Origin: an uncultured Actinomycetes bacterium
GTDB lineage: Bacteria; Actinomycetota; Actinomycetes; Nanopelagicales; Nanopelagicaceae
NCBI GenBank assembly: GCA_903836945.1
Contig: CAILSO010000053.1
Span: 1 to 63,830 of the forward strand
Reading direction: 5' to 3'
Length of the DNA stretch: 63,830 bases
Numbering within the stretch: the first letter of the stretch is position 1; every line of letters starts with the position of its first letter. Under the pieces are notes generated by a model, which worked only from the letters and a program-made list of their open reading frames with translations, was not told the origin of the DNA and searched no databases. Below are positions 1-9,005 of the stretch, in pieces. The position numbers and the translations under genes are program-made.

Positions 1-673
1 TAGCGGTTACATCCCAGCCCCAGTAATAGAAGGCTGCAACAAGTGCGCCAGCAAAGAATGCGCTTGAGCTATGGAATGCAGATGGCGCAAACCAATGCCA
101 AGAGAACTTATGTGCTTCGGCTCCGTGGAAGATTGCGAGTATTGCAAATAGCGCAAGTAGGCCAACTTCGACTGTTGACATGATTACCTGAACCTTTGCA
201 GTGATGGTTACTCCATAAGCAACTGCGGCAACCATCATCAAGAAGAAGGCTGTTCCGAAGAGTGTTACCCAGCCCTTGCTGTTAGCAAGCTTGTCTGAAA
301 AGAGACCAAGGAATGAAGAACCAGCTGGAAGTGTTGCGGCAACCATAAAGATTGAAGAACACATTAAGAGTGACCAGCCAGCTATGTAGCCAAGTGCTGG
401 GTGAAGTCCGCGTCGAACCCATGCGTATGTTGCACCAGAATTCGATTCAGTTCTACCTAGATAATTAAAAGCAAAAACAATTCCAAACATTGCAACACCG
501 CAATAAAGAAGTGCGGCTGGGCCAGCTAAACCAACAGCGGCAATTAATAGCGCAGTTGATGCAGCGATTGAATAAGCAGGTGCAGAACCTGCAACTCCCA
601 TAACGGCGGACTCGAAGAGTCCTAAAACATTGGGAGCTAGTTTGTGTTCATGATGTTGGTGCGAACTTGCCAT
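1..673 (-). CDS. APC-family amino acid permease, N-terminal part (runs off window)
   Basis: This is the first ~224 residues of a membrane transporter whose 3' part lies beyond base 1. A short polar start rich in His (residues 3-9) is followed by strongly hydrophobic stretches consistent with about six membrane helices. The first helix region carries the Gly/Ala/Ser-rich pattern (GVAGSAPAYS) typical of the APC superfamily, and a YVRRG/YAWVRRG-like segment follows in the next loop. The ATG at 671-673 has a GGAGG ribosome site 7 bases upstream, which fixes the start. Members import amino acids or polyamines by secondary transport; the substrate cannot be read from this half. It is divergent from iolG, but nothing ties it to inositol. 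Confidence 0.8.
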   Translation of the reverse strand, partial: MASSHQHHEHKLAPNVLGLFESAVMGVAGSAPAYSIAASTALLIAAVGLAGPAALLYCGVAMFGIVFAFNYLGRTESNSGATYAWVRRGLHPALGYIAGWSLLMCSSIFMVAATLPAGSSFLGLFSDKLANSKGWVTLFGTAFFLMMVAAVAYGVTITAKVQVIMSTVEVGLLALFAILAIFHGAEAHKFSWHWFAPSAFHSSSAFFAGALVAAFYYWGWDVTA

Positions 674-799
674 TTTTTGACCTCCAGGTTGGAGAGGGCA
701 TCCGAAGAAGCGTGAGCAGATACAAGGAGAACCGTAGCAGTGCGAAAGAAATGTAAGTAGGATCTGCCCAGATTATTTACCTCAAATTAGGAGACCGTC
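674..799. promoter_or_regulatory. Intergenic region between divergent permease and iolG
   Basis: These 126 bases must hold promoters for both the permease (leftward) and iolG (rightward). The iolG ribosome site AGGAGA lies at about 788-793. I see no convincing -35/-10 pair and no copy of the palindrome found at 11059-11074, so I cannot say whether iolG is under the same regulator as the other inositol genes. Confidence 0.4.
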
Positions 800-1807
800 A
801 TGAGTTCTAAGAACCTGCGAATTGGCATCATCGGTGCCGGTCGAATTGGAATTGTCCATTCTGGCAGCGTCGCCGATACTCCAGGTGCCGAGATTGCCAT
901 CATCGCAGATGCGGTTGAAGAGAGCGCAGCCAAGCTCGCCGGCCAGTACGGTGTTAAGCACACCACTGATGTATCTGAGATCTTTAAATCTGGTGATGTC
1001 GATGCGATCATCGTCGGTTCCCCTACCCCAACCCACGTCGACCTAATTAGCCGAGCTGTGGATGCTGGAATCCACGTGATGTGCGAGAAGCCGGTCGATC
1101 TCGATATTAATAATGCTTTGACCATCAAGGAGAAGGTTGCGAATGCCAAGACAAATGTCTCAATCGCTTTCAACCGTCGCTTCGATCCAAACTTTGCCGC
1201 CGTTCATGCGCGCTACAAAGCTGGAGAGATTGGTCGCCTACAGCAATTAGTCCTAACTAGCCGTGACCCGGCGCCACCACCACGCGCTTATATTGCAGTT
1301 TCTGGTGGAATCTTCCGCGATCAAGCAATCCATGATTTCGATATTGCTCGCTTCTTCGTTGGCGATATTGCCGAGGTATCAACCTTTGCCTCAAATGAGG
1401 TCGTGGCCGATGCAAAGGCCGAGGGCGATTTCGATACCGCGATCACAAACTTGCGCTCAGTAAATGGTGAATTAGTGACAATCATTAATACTAGATATGC
1501 CTCATATGGTTATGACCAAAGAGTTGAAGCTTTTGGCGAAAAAGGAATGTTGATTGGAAACAATCTAACCTCAACCATGGTTACTTCATTTAATGCAAAT
1601 GGGGCCGATCAACGTGATGCTTATATGCCATTCTTCCTAGAACGATATGCCGCTTCTTACCGTAAAGAATTGCAACTATTTATCGAGAGTATTCAGACCG
1701 GAAAACAACTTAACCCAACTTACGAAGATGGTTGCAAAGCGCTAATTATCGCTGATGCTGCAACCGAATCCGCAAAGTCGGGTCAAGTAGTAAAGGTTAA
1801 GAACTAG
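800..1807 (+). CDS. iolG: Inositol 2-dehydrogenase (Gfo/Idh/MocA family)
   Basis: Oxidises myo-inositol to 2-keto-myo-inositol (scyllo-inosose) with NAD+, the first step of inositol breakdown. The 335 residues match the usual IolG length. An N-terminal Rossmann fold starts with GIIGAGRIG (residues 9-17); the CEKPVD motif near residue 96 carries the conserved Lys, and IHDFDIARF near residue 176 carries the family catalytic Asp/His pair. The ATG has AGGAGA six bases upstream. It is the only iol gene of the left arm on the plus strand and converges on iolE: the two stop codons share the palindrome CTAG at 1804-1807. Gfo/Idh enzymes vary in substrate, but the iol context makes inositol the best call. 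Confidence 0.88.
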   Translation: MSSKNLRIGIIGAGRIGIVHSGSVADTPGAEIAIIADAVEESAAKLAGQYGVKHTTDVSEIFKSGDVDAIIVGSPTPTHVDLISRAVDAGIHVMCEKPVDLDINNALTIKEKVANAKTNVSIAFNRRFDPNFAAVHARYKAGEIGRLQQLVLTSRDPAPPPRAYIAVSGGIFRDQAIHDFDIARFFVGDIAEVSTFASNEVVADAKAEGDFDTAITNLRSVNGELVTIINTRYASYGYDQRVEAFGEKGMLIGNNLTSTMVTSFNANGADQRDAYMPFFLERYAASYRKELQLFIESIQTGKQLNPTYEDGCKALIIADAATESAKSGQVVKVKN

Positions 1808-2688
1808 AGCTCAGCCTCGATTGCGCGCAGAAATGCAACACTCTCTCTAGCAAACTCAACTGGGCCACCACCTGCTGCTGGCTCCTCAAAGATCGCTAGG
1901 TCTTGCTCTAAAACAAACCAACCGTCGTATCCGGCTGCAACCAGGTTCTTTACGATCGCCTTCATATCGATATCGCCTTTTCCAAGTGGTGCGTAAAGGC
2001 CATTGATCATTGCATCGTAATAGGTACGCGCTCCGCTTCGAACTTCCTCGGCGCGAATCGCATTTGTATCCTTCATATGTACATGGGCAACGCGGTCGGC
2101 ATGCTTAGCGGAAAAAGCAACCGGATCGCAGCCGCCGATAAACATATGGCCAGTATCAAGACAGAACTTAATTGTTGAACCATTAATGATTTTCATGATG
2201 TCTGATTCGGTTTCAACCATGGTGCCCACATGTGGGTGAAGTACTGCATCTACTCCTTGAGCTTCGCAAGCCGCGCGAATCTTATTTAGGTTATCGAACA
2301 TAACCTGCCATCCGGCATCATCTAATTCAGGGCGCTTCTCATCATAACCCTCGATGCCAGTGTTAGCTGCAAGAACCAACTCGTAAGCACCAGTTGCTTT
2401 ATAACTTTCCAGCTCCTTTAATACCTCTGGCATTGGATCATGGTCTGCTTTATGCAAAACGATTGGAAAGAATCCTCCGATTGCTTCCATGCCATGCTCT
2501 TTTAGAACGCGCGCACGATTTTCTGCATCGACTGGCAGGAATCCAAGTGGGCCAAACTCAGTAGCGCCTAAGCCAAGATCAGCCATCTCCTTTAATACTC
2601 GTGCTGGTCCCATTTGATGACCCCAATTTGGTGCCTCGCAAACACCCCAAGAAATTGGAGCTCCGGCGATCTTTAGTTTCTTTCCCAT
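1804..2688 (-). CDS. iolE: Myo-inosose-2 dehydratase
   Basis: Dehydrates 2-keto-myo-inositol to 3D-(3,5/4)-trihydroxycyclohexane-1,2-dione, the second step of the pathway. It is an AP-endonuclease-2-like TIM barrel of 294 residues, the standard IolE length. Likely metal and substrate residues sit in the family motifs: the N-terminal APISWGVCE, HPHVGTMVE, CLDTGHMFIGG, HVHMKD and the C-terminal FVLEQD. The ATG at 2688 has AAAGGA upstream. It is the last gene of a tightly packed minus-strand operon that begins at 11029 and also contains iolD, the next enzyme of the route. Its stop overlaps that of iolG by four bases. Confidence 0.93.
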   Translation of the reverse strand: MGKKLKIAGAPISWGVCEAPNWGHQMGPARVLKEMADLGLGATEFGPLGFLPVDAENRARVLKEHGMEAIGGFFPIVLHKADHDPMPEVLKELESYKATGAYELVLAANTGIEGYDEKRPELDDAGWQVMFDNLNKIRAACEAQGVDAVLHPHVGTMVETESDIMKIINGSTIKFCLDTGHMFIGGCDPVAFSAKHADRVAHVHMKDTNAIRAEEVRSGARTYYDAMINGLYAPLGKGDIDMKAIVKNLVAAGYDGWFVLEQDLAIFEEPAAGGGPVEFARESVAFLRAIEAEL

Positions 2689-2704
2689 TTTTTTCCTTTC
2701 GTCG

Positions 2705-3637
2705 TTATTTTAAATTTGCGATTGCTTTTGGTGTTCGTCCTTCTAGTACATCTCTAACTCCTTGGGCAGCATCAACTGATGTTGCCAAAGTAGCTTTAAT
2801 ACTTAGCCCCATGACATGTGGTGTTAAAGCCACATTTTCATGGTCAAAAATTGGATGGTGAATCGGTGGCTCTGGATCAAATACATCTAATCCAACTCCC
2901 CCAATTTTTCCAGAATTAAGGGCAGTTAAGGCAGCGTCGAGATCGATCAAGGCACCGCGACTACAGTTAACAAGGACAACACCAGTTTTCATCTTTGCAA
3001 TTGATTTCGAATCAATTAAATTCTTACTCTCCTCGGTTAGAGGAATATGTAATGTGATTACATTTGCTTTTTCAAGAAGTTCATCAAGGCTGGCAACCTT
3101 TATCTCGCTTGGGATTTGAGCAAAAGGATCGAAAGCGATCACCTGCATCCCGAAAGCTTTTGCAATCTCACAGACCCGTTTGCCGATTCGGCCATATCCA
3201 ATAACGCCAAGTACCTCTCCCTCTAAATCGCCAACCGGGTACTTGGTTCGATCATTGAATTTACCTTCAGCCACCAATTTACTAAGGGGGCCAAGACGCT
3301 TAACTAGATGCAGAATATGAGCAAAAGCGCCTTCGGCTACCGCATTTGTATTGCTTCCTGGAGTAATTAGAACAGGAATCTTTCGTTGATCGGCCTCAGT
3401 TAGATCAACTAAATCTGTGCCAACGCCGGTGCGCGCTATGACTTTTAAATTTGGCATCTTGGCAAAGATGGCTTTATCAAAAACATAAGCGGCTCTGACT
3501 ATTGCGCCGGTAGCTTGTTGGAAATCAGATTCGGATGGGTTTGGAATGAATCTAATCGCTTCGCCTAAAATTGGTTGCACAACAGAACTTGCCACCGGAC
3601 CGAGTCCAATGACAATTTGTTCTGTTGAATTAGTCAT
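2705..3637 (-). CDS. D-isomer-specific 2-hydroxyacid dehydrogenase
   Basis: An NAD-dependent oxidoreductase that interconverts a 2-hydroxyacid and a 2-oxoacid (phosphoglycerate/glyoxylate/hydroxypyruvate reductase group). The 310 residues contain the Rossmann motif GVIGYGRIGKR, the catalytic Arg in NCSRGALID, and the catalytic His in LTPHVMG; the ARTGVGTDLVD segment belongs to the substrate domain. I place the start at 3637, two bases after the stop of the upstream gene. An earlier in-frame start at 3691 would overlap that gene by 52 bases. It lies inside the inositol operon although the standard route needs no such enzyme. It may act on a product of the adjacent HpcH/HpaI aldolase; this is inference. 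Confidence 0.82.
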   Translation of the reverse strand: MTNSTEQIVIGLGPVASSVVQPILGEAIRFIPNPSESDFQQATGAIVRAAYVFDKAIFAKMPNLKVIARTGVGTDLVDLTEADQRKIPVLITPGSNTNAVAEGAFAHILHLVKRLGPLSKLVAEGKFNDRTKYPVGDLEGEVLGVIGYGRIGKRVCEIAKAFGMQVIAFDPFAQIPSEIKVASLDELLEKANVITLHIPLTEESKNLIDSKSIAKMKTGVVLVNCSRGALIDLDAALTALNSGKIGGVGLDVFDPEPPIHHPIFDHENVALTPHVMGLSIKATLATSVDAAQGVRDVLEGRTPKAIANLK

Positions 3638-3639
3638 AA

Positions 3640-4860
3640 TTATTTTGCGATCGCTGCCGTTGTGCCAGATGCCGGCTTTACGCTTACCCACTTCTTACTT
3701 TCGGCGGATTCTTCTATTGCGCTAACCACCCGTGCGGCTGCCACCGCATCGTGGATATTTGAATTCTTGACAACGCCACCAAAATACGCCTCAAGGAATT
3801 TGCGAGCTTCAACTATTTTCAAATCGTCATAACCCATCGAGGTTCCGGGTCCTGGTTGAAAGTTTCCAAAGTCGCCAAAAGTTGGGCCGGCCATAACTCG
3901 TTGATATCCCACATGCTCACCTTTGCGACCGAGCGCGATCTCTAACTCATTCATCTTTTCAAAATCCCATTTAACCGAGCCTTCGGTTCCATAGATTTCA
4001 AAGGTGTAGCTTGCTCGTGGGCCAACGGCTACTCGTGATGCTTCGATTGTTCCCACCGCACCTGCGGCTATCGCATTATCTGCAAAACGAATTAGCGCGC
4101 CACCATAATCTTCATTCTCTACTGGCTCTTTCTTTCCACCTTCGATCACATCGAAGTGGGTACCGGTTCCCATTTGAAGCACTGGGCGTTCGGTAATAAC
4201 CGTCTTGGTAATTCCACTTACCTCGGCAATCGGTCCCACTAAATACTGAACTAAATCAGCCAAGTGACCCATGAGATCACCTAAGACACCACTGCCGGCA
4301 AATTTACGAATGAAACGCCATGAAAGTGCGCCATTTGGTTCTGCTGAATAATCAGCAAAGAAGGTTCCGCGAATATTTGTGATTCGACCTAGTTGACCAC
4401 TTTCAATTAATTGCTTGGCATGTTCAACTGCTGGAGCATTTCGATAGTTAAATCCGATCGAAGTAACAACTCCTGCCGCCATGGCAGCTTTCTCAACTGA
4501 TTCGGTTTCAGCTGCATTACGGCCAACCGGCTTCTCAATCCAAAAAGCCTTTCCAGCCTTTGCTGCGGCGATACCAATCTCGGCGTGAAGAAAATTAGGC
4601 GCACAGATGGAGACCACATCTACCTCTGGATCATTTAATACATCGTGGTAATCCAAAGTGACTTTCTCATAACCCAAAACATCGCGCGCATAATCTGCTC
4701 GCTCTTGTACGTTATCGGCGGCGATCACTAGCCGGGGTTTGATACCAAGCTCTGGATAAACAATCGGCAAGGCTAAATAGGCGCGGGAGTGGACCTTGCC
4801 CATCCAACCAACGCTGATGAGTCCAACTCCTACCGGGCGCTTTGAAATCTGATCTGCCAT
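3640..4860 (-). CDS. Gfo/Idh/MocA-family oxidoreductase, 406 aa
   Basis: A second NAD(P)-dependent Gfo/Idh/MocA oxidoreductase in the inositol operon, longer than IolG by about 70 residues. It shows the nucleotide-binding start (LISVGWMGKVHS), the EKPVGRN motif with the family Lys, and a GDLMGHLADL segment in place of the usual catalytic Asp/His block. A likely ribosome site AGGGGA precedes the ATG at 4860. It could be a dehydrogenase for another inositol isomer (scyllo or D-chiro) or for a related sugar; the sequence does not decide. Upstream is the HpcH/HpaI aldolase (5-base gap) and downstream the 2-hydroxyacid dehydrogenase (2-base gap), so all three should be made together. Confidence 0.8.
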   Translation of the reverse strand: MADQISKRPVGVGLISVGWMGKVHSRAYLALPIVYPELGIKPRLVIAADNVQERADYARDVLGYEKVTLDYHDVLNDPEVDVVSICAPNFLHAEIGIAAAKAGKAFWIEKPVGRNAAETESVEKAAMAAGVVTSIGFNYRNAPAVEHAKQLIESGQLGRITNIRGTFFADYSAEPNGALSWRFIRKFAGSGVLGDLMGHLADLVQYLVGPIAEVSGITKTVITERPVLQMGTGTHFDVIEGGKKEPVENEDYGGALIRFADNAIAAGAVGTIEASRVAVGPRASYTFEIYGTEGSVKWDFEKMNELEIALGRKGEHVGYQRVMAGPTFGDFGNFQPGPGTSMGYDDLKIVEARKFLEAYFGGVVKNSNIHDAVAAARVVSAIEESAESKKWVSVKPASGTTAAIAK

Positions 4861-4865
4861 GTCCC

Positions 4866-5633
4866 CTACTTCCGTAATTGCTTTACATACTTGGATATGG
4901 AATTAGCCAAGATTGTTGAATCAGAACCGATGATCACAAATTTAAATCCGCGGTCACGTAGCTCTTCTGCCGCATCCGCATCCAAGGCCACAATTCCGGC
5001 AACCTTCTTATGTTTATTAGCCGCTTCAACTACTTGCTTAGTTGCCTCAATAAATTTTTCACTCTTAAAATCGCGCGGCACTCCTAGTGCAAAACTAAGA
5101 TCAAGTGGGCCGACAAAGAGAACATCAACCTCGGGGATCGCGGCAATCTCTGACACGTTCTCAAGGGCACCTAGAGTTTCAATTTGAATGATGCAGGCAG
5201 CCTGACTGCCATCTGAGAGACCGGTTAAATCATTTCCCCAAAGCGCGGAACGGTTGTATGTGGCAACACCACGAACTCCATTTGGTGGATAACTTATGTA
5301 TTTGATTACTTCTTGTACTTCAGCAACGCTTTTAATTTGGGGCACCATGATTCCCGCAGCGCCTGCATCTAAAGCACGACCGATTCGAATTCGTTCTTGT
5401 GATTCAACTCGAACGATGGTTGGGATTCCATATGCACCAGATGCAACAACGGTTGGGCCAATATCTGATTCGCTTGCAGAACCATGTTCTAAATCAAGTA
5501 AGACCCAATCCAAACCGGCAACGGCAGCAATTTCGGCAGCCACGGGAGTCCCAAGACCTAAGAATGTTCCGTAAGTTTGAACTCCGGAGCGAAGTAATTT
5601 GCGTAATTCGCCGTTACTTAGCGGTGAATGCAT
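4866..5633 (-). CDS. HpcH/HpaI-family (GarL-like) class II aldolase
   Basis: A pyruvate-forming or pyruvate-using aldolase of the HpcH/HpaI TIM-barrel family, 255 residues as usual. The metal and catalytic positions known from HpaI are all visible: His in LDLEHG, Arg in IVRVES, the metal Glu in IIQIET and the metal Asp in VGPLDLS. Members cleave 4-hydroxy-2-oxo acids or 2-keto-3-deoxy sugar acids to pyruvate (or oxaloacetate) plus an aldehyde. The ATG abuts the iolD stop (TAAATG), so translation is probably coupled. The inositol route uses a different aldolase, so this enzyme marks a second activity in the operon. Confidence 0.86.
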   Translation of the reverse strand: MHSPLSNGELRKLLRSGVQTYGTFLGLGTPVAAEIAAVAGLDWVLLDLEHGSASESDIGPTVVASGAYGIPTIVRVESQERIRIGRALDAGAAGIMVPQIKSVAEVQEVIKYISYPPNGVRGVATYNRSALWGNDLTGLSDGSQAACIIQIETLGALENVSEIAAIPEVDVLFVGPLDLSFALGVPRDFKSEKFIEATKQVVEAANKHKKVAGIVALDADAAEELRDRGFKFVIIGSDSTILANSISKYVKQLRK

Positions 5634-7598
5634 TTAGGCATGCCATCTCTGGGTTGAGAGTCCGGCATCGTATTCCTTCTTTACTTCAGCAACCCAAGGC
5701 TGAGTTGAAACTTCAGCAGGCGCCACATCCCACCAAACATTTGAAGCTGGCAAGTTTGCATGTTGAATCGTTGGAACAACAATCACAACTGGTCCGGCAT
5801 CGTTTCGAGTTGCTTTAAAAGCCTCGCGAACTTCATCTGCCGTCGTTGCATAAATTGCCTTTGCGCCCATACCTTCAGCCATCTTGATCAGATCAATCTT
5901 CAAGTAATCACCTTCAAGTCGTGGTGCGGTTCCACCTTTTTCAGCAGCTTGCGCAACGGTCGGACCATCTTGGCGATAGCGGAATTCATTTCCAAAGTGA
6001 TGGCCCGAACGCCACATCTGAAGTCGGCGAATAACTTGATAACCATGGTTCTCTGAAATAACGACGGTCATTGGAAGTCCTTCTTGGCAAGCGGTAACCA
6101 ATTCGGTTGGGGCCATAACAAAAGTGCCATCGCCAATAAATACAGTTACGCGCTTTGAAGTATCTGGCGTCGCCCAGCGAACGCCCATACCTGCCGGAAT
6201 TTCATAACCCATGCAAGAAAATCCGAATTCCAGGTGAGCAAATTTTCCATTGGTGGCATCCCAGGCCTTTTGGATATCACCGGGAGCACCACCTGCGGCG
6301 GCAATAATTGTGTCGCCAGATTGATGCGCTTCATTCATGAGTCCAATTAACTGACCTTGCGTAAGAATTGCATTTGTAACAGGTGAATCTGGAAGCGTTG
6401 ACTTATCAAAGATGGCATCTGGATCAATCGCTTGCGCTAACTGCTTACTCCAAATCGCAACTCCATTATCAATCTTTGCCGACCACTCTGCCGGAATTTG
6501 ATAGCCGGCAACTGCCTTAGCCAATTCAACAAGTGATAGTTTGGCATCGCCCAAGATTGCGGTCGCGCCTTGCTTTATTGCATCGTGTTCAGTGATATTT
6601 ATCGAAGCAAACTTCACATCTGGATTTTGGAACATTGATTGGGAACCAGTTGCAAAGTCGGTCAATCTGGTACCGATGGAGAGGATCAGATCGGCTTCTG
6701 CAACTAACTTATTAGTCTCAGGCGAGCCTTCAAGTCCAAGCCCCATCAAATGCCACTTGCCTGGGTTTTGAATCGAACCCTTACCACCAAATGTTTCGGA
6801 GACGGGAATTCCCGTCGCATTTGCAAATGCCTCGAGTTCCTTTGTTGCCGTTGAATAAATTACTCCTCCGCCAGAAATAATTAGCGGCTTCTTCGCGGAC
6901 TTAATTAATTTTGCAACTGCAGCAATATCTTCGATATCTGGAATGGTTCGACGGATTTTCCAAACTCGCTCTTCAAAGAAAGCTGCTGGAAAATCAAAAG
7001 CGTGGGATTGCAAATCTTGCGGCAGAGCGATTACTACAGCGCCGGTCTCAGATGGATTTGCTAGAACTCTAAAAGCATTTGGTAATGAATATAGAAGTTG
7101 TTCTGGACGAGTGATCCGATCAAAATATCTTGCAATTGGGCGGAAGGCATCATTAACTGAAATATCTGGCCCGAGTGGGTGTTCAAGTTGCTGAAGTACT
7201 GGCCCCTGGCGACGAGTCGTATATGAATCACCAGGAAGAAGTAGAACTGGCAGGTGATTAACTGTTGCAAGCGCAGCTGGAGTTACCATATTCATGGCTC
7301 CAGGCCCGATCGATGCAGTGATGGCAAATGTTTGCGTGCGATTAGAAGCCTTTGCAAAACCAACTGCCGCGTGCACTAGCGCTTGTTCATTGCGACCTTG
7401 AACAAAGGGCAAAATATCGTTGTATTGATCGAGCGCTTGTCCTAAACCAGCGACATTTCCGTGACCAAAGATTCCCATAGCTGCCGGAATGAAACGGCGC
7501 TTAACGCCATCGCTCAACGTATATTGGGCAGCAATAAATCTAATAACTGCTTGCGCAACGGTTAAGCGTTCAGTCTTGCCGTAGTTTGGTTGTGTCAT
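5634..7598 (-). CDS. iolD: 3D-(3,5/4)-trihydroxycyclohexane-1,2-dione acylhydrolase
   Basis: A thiamine-diphosphate enzyme that opens the inositol ring, turning the cyclic dione into 5-deoxy-glucuronate. The 654 residues have the three-domain layout of the acetolactate synthase family: an N-terminal domain with the TPP-activating Glu (GRNEQALV, Glu71), a central domain, and a C-terminal TPP/Mg domain with GDGTF at 489-493 and an NHGYQV segment. The length equals that of known IolD proteins and is longer than acetolactate synthase. The ATG at 7598 has GGGAGA upstream. It sits between the aldehyde dehydrogenase gene and the HpcH/HpaI aldolase gene with almost no spacing. Confidence 0.94.
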   Translation of the reverse strand: MTQPNYGKTERLTVAQAVIRFIAAQYTLSDGVKRRFIPAAMGIFGHGNVAGLGQALDQYNDILPFVQGRNEQALVHAAVGFAKASNRTQTFAITASIGPGAMNMVTPAALATVNHLPVLLLPGDSYTTRRQGPVLQQLEHPLGPDISVNDAFRPIARYFDRITRPEQLLYSLPNAFRVLANPSETGAVVIALPQDLQSHAFDFPAAFFEERVWKIRRTIPDIEDIAAVAKLIKSAKKPLIISGGGVIYSTATKELEAFANATGIPVSETFGGKGSIQNPGKWHLMGLGLEGSPETNKLVAEADLILSIGTRLTDFATGSQSMFQNPDVKFASINITEHDAIKQGATAILGDAKLSLVELAKAVAGYQIPAEWSAKIDNGVAIWSKQLAQAIDPDAIFDKSTLPDSPVTNAILTQGQLIGLMNEAHQSGDTIIAAAGGAPGDIQKAWDATNGKFAHLEFGFSCMGYEIPAGMGVRWATPDTSKRVTVFIGDGTFVMAPTELVTACQEGLPMTVVISENHGYQVIRRLQMWRSGHHFGNEFRYRQDGPTVAQAAEKGGTAPRLEGDYLKIDLIKMAEGMGAKAIYATTADEVREAFKATRNDAGPVVIVVPTIQHANLPASNVWWDVAPAEVSTQPWVAEVKKEYDAGLSTQRWHA

Positions 7599-7613
7599 TT
7601 TATTCTCCCGATC

Positions 7614-9005
7614 TCACCATGGACGCCCATGGAGAATTATTGTTTTTTCTTCAGTCATCTCTTCGACGGTTGATCGAACGCCTTCTTTACCTACGCCGCT
7701 TGATTTAAGTCCGCCATAAGGCATTAGGTCGGCTCGCCAAAGTGGTGTCCAGTTGATATGAATAATTCCGGCATCAATCTCTCGCGCTGCCTGAATCGCA
7801 AAATCAGTATTCTTTGTAAAGATTCCTGCGCCCAATCCGTAAGCGGTGTTATTTGCTAATGCAATTGCTTCGGTTGCACTTGTTGCTGAAGAAATGGCGA
7901 CAGCTGGACCAAATAATTCATCCTGAGCGATGCTCGCTAATGGATTTACTTCGGTGATTATCGCGGGAGAAATTATGGTTCCGGTCCGCTCGCCACCGGT
8001 TATCAATTTCGCGCCATCGTTGATCGCTTGGGCAATCGAGCTCTCAACTCGCAAGGCTTCTGCTTCACTAATTAGAGTGCCAACTTTTGTGGACTCAGCG
8101 CTTGGATCGCCAACGACAATCGCCTCTACCTTCGGCTTTAAGGCAGCTATGAAATCTGCCATAACCTTCTCATGAACAATCACTCGTTGTACTGAGATAC
8201 AAACTTGCCCGGCATTGATATATCCCCCGAGAGCAACTGCATTTGCGGCGTACTCGATGTCGGCATCATCTAAAACAACTACTGGACAACTCGAACCAAG
8301 TTCTAGGGATAATTTCTTTACTCCTGCAACACTGGCAATGTGCGTACCGGTTGCTGTTGAACCAGTGAATGAAACTTTGCGCACCCGCGAATCCATAACA
8401 AGGGCATCACCTAAGGTGGCCCCGGAACCGGTAATAACTTGTAGTACGCCTTCTGGAAGACCAGCATCATAAAAACATTGAGCAAGCGCGAGAGCCGTTA
8501 AAGGAGTGGTACGCGCAGGCTTTAGAACAACGCTATTTCCAACTGCAAGAGCAGGTGCGATCTTATGAAGAACCAGCAGCGCCGGATAATTGAAAGGACT
8601 AATCGCAACAACTACCCCAACTGGTTGGCGCAAGGTGAAGCCGAGTTTTTCCAGACCGGTTCCCTTATTCGCATCCAATGGAAGTGTGTGGCCATACAGC
8701 TGCGAACCTTCGAAGGCAGCTAAGCGAATTATTTCGCCAGATCTTGATGCTTCACCTCTCGCTTCAACCAAACTCTTTCCATTTTCAGCAGAGATAATCT
8801 GCGCAATGGCCTCTGATCTTTCATCAGCGAGCTGCGCGGCCTTCATCAATATTGTCGCGCGAATATTTGCTGGGGTCCTGCGCCAGCTTTCAAATGCTTT
8901 GGCTGCCTGTGAAATAGCAATCTCGGCATCTGCAACGCTTGCAACTGCAACTTCTCCGACTACTCGACCATCAAATGGTGAATGAACTGTTTCGGTACGA
9001 GACAT
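7614..9005 (-). CDS. NAD(P)-dependent aldehyde dehydrogenase
   Basis: A 463-residue member of the aldehyde dehydrogenase superfamily that oxidises an aldehyde to an acid. The catalytic Cys lies in INAGQVCISVQ, the general-base Glu in SLELGSS, the conserved Asn in ISPFNYPA and the cofactor loop in VSFTGSTATG. The catalytic Glu separates it from the CoA-acylating enzyme at 12994-14490. The sequence resembles the lactaldehyde / phosphonoacetaldehyde / non-phosphorylating glyceraldehyde-3-phosphate group, but the substrate is unknown. The ATG directly follows the stop of the LacI gene (TAAATG). A natural guess is that it takes the aldehyde released by the HpcH/HpaI aldolase encoded two genes further on. 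Confidence 0.85.
   Translation of the reverse strand: MSRTETVHSPFDGRVVGEVAVASVADAEIAISQAAKAFESWRRTPANIRATILMKAAQLADERSEAIAQIISAENGKSLVEARGEASRSGEIIRLAAFEGSQLYGHTLPLDANKGTGLEKLGFTLRQPVGVVVAISPFNYPALLVLHKIAPALAVGNSVVLKPARTTPLTALALAQCFYDAGLPEGVLQVITGSGATLGDALVMDSRVRKVSFTGSTATGTHIASVAGVKKLSLELGSSCPVVVLDDADIEYAANAVALGGYINAGQVCISVQRVIVHEKVMADFIAALKPKVEAIVVGDPSAESTKVGTLISEAEALRVESSIAQAINDGAKLITGGERTGTIISPAIITEVNPLASIAQDELFGPAVAISSATSATEAIALANNTAYGLGAGIFTKNTDFAIQAAREIDAGIIHINWTPLWRADLMPYGGLKSSGVGKEGVRSTVEEMTEEKTIILHGRPW

Noticed and set aside
4011-4196. Open frames antisense to clear genes throughout the window
   Set aside because: They mirror real coding sequences, lack family motifs and have no proper start signals.
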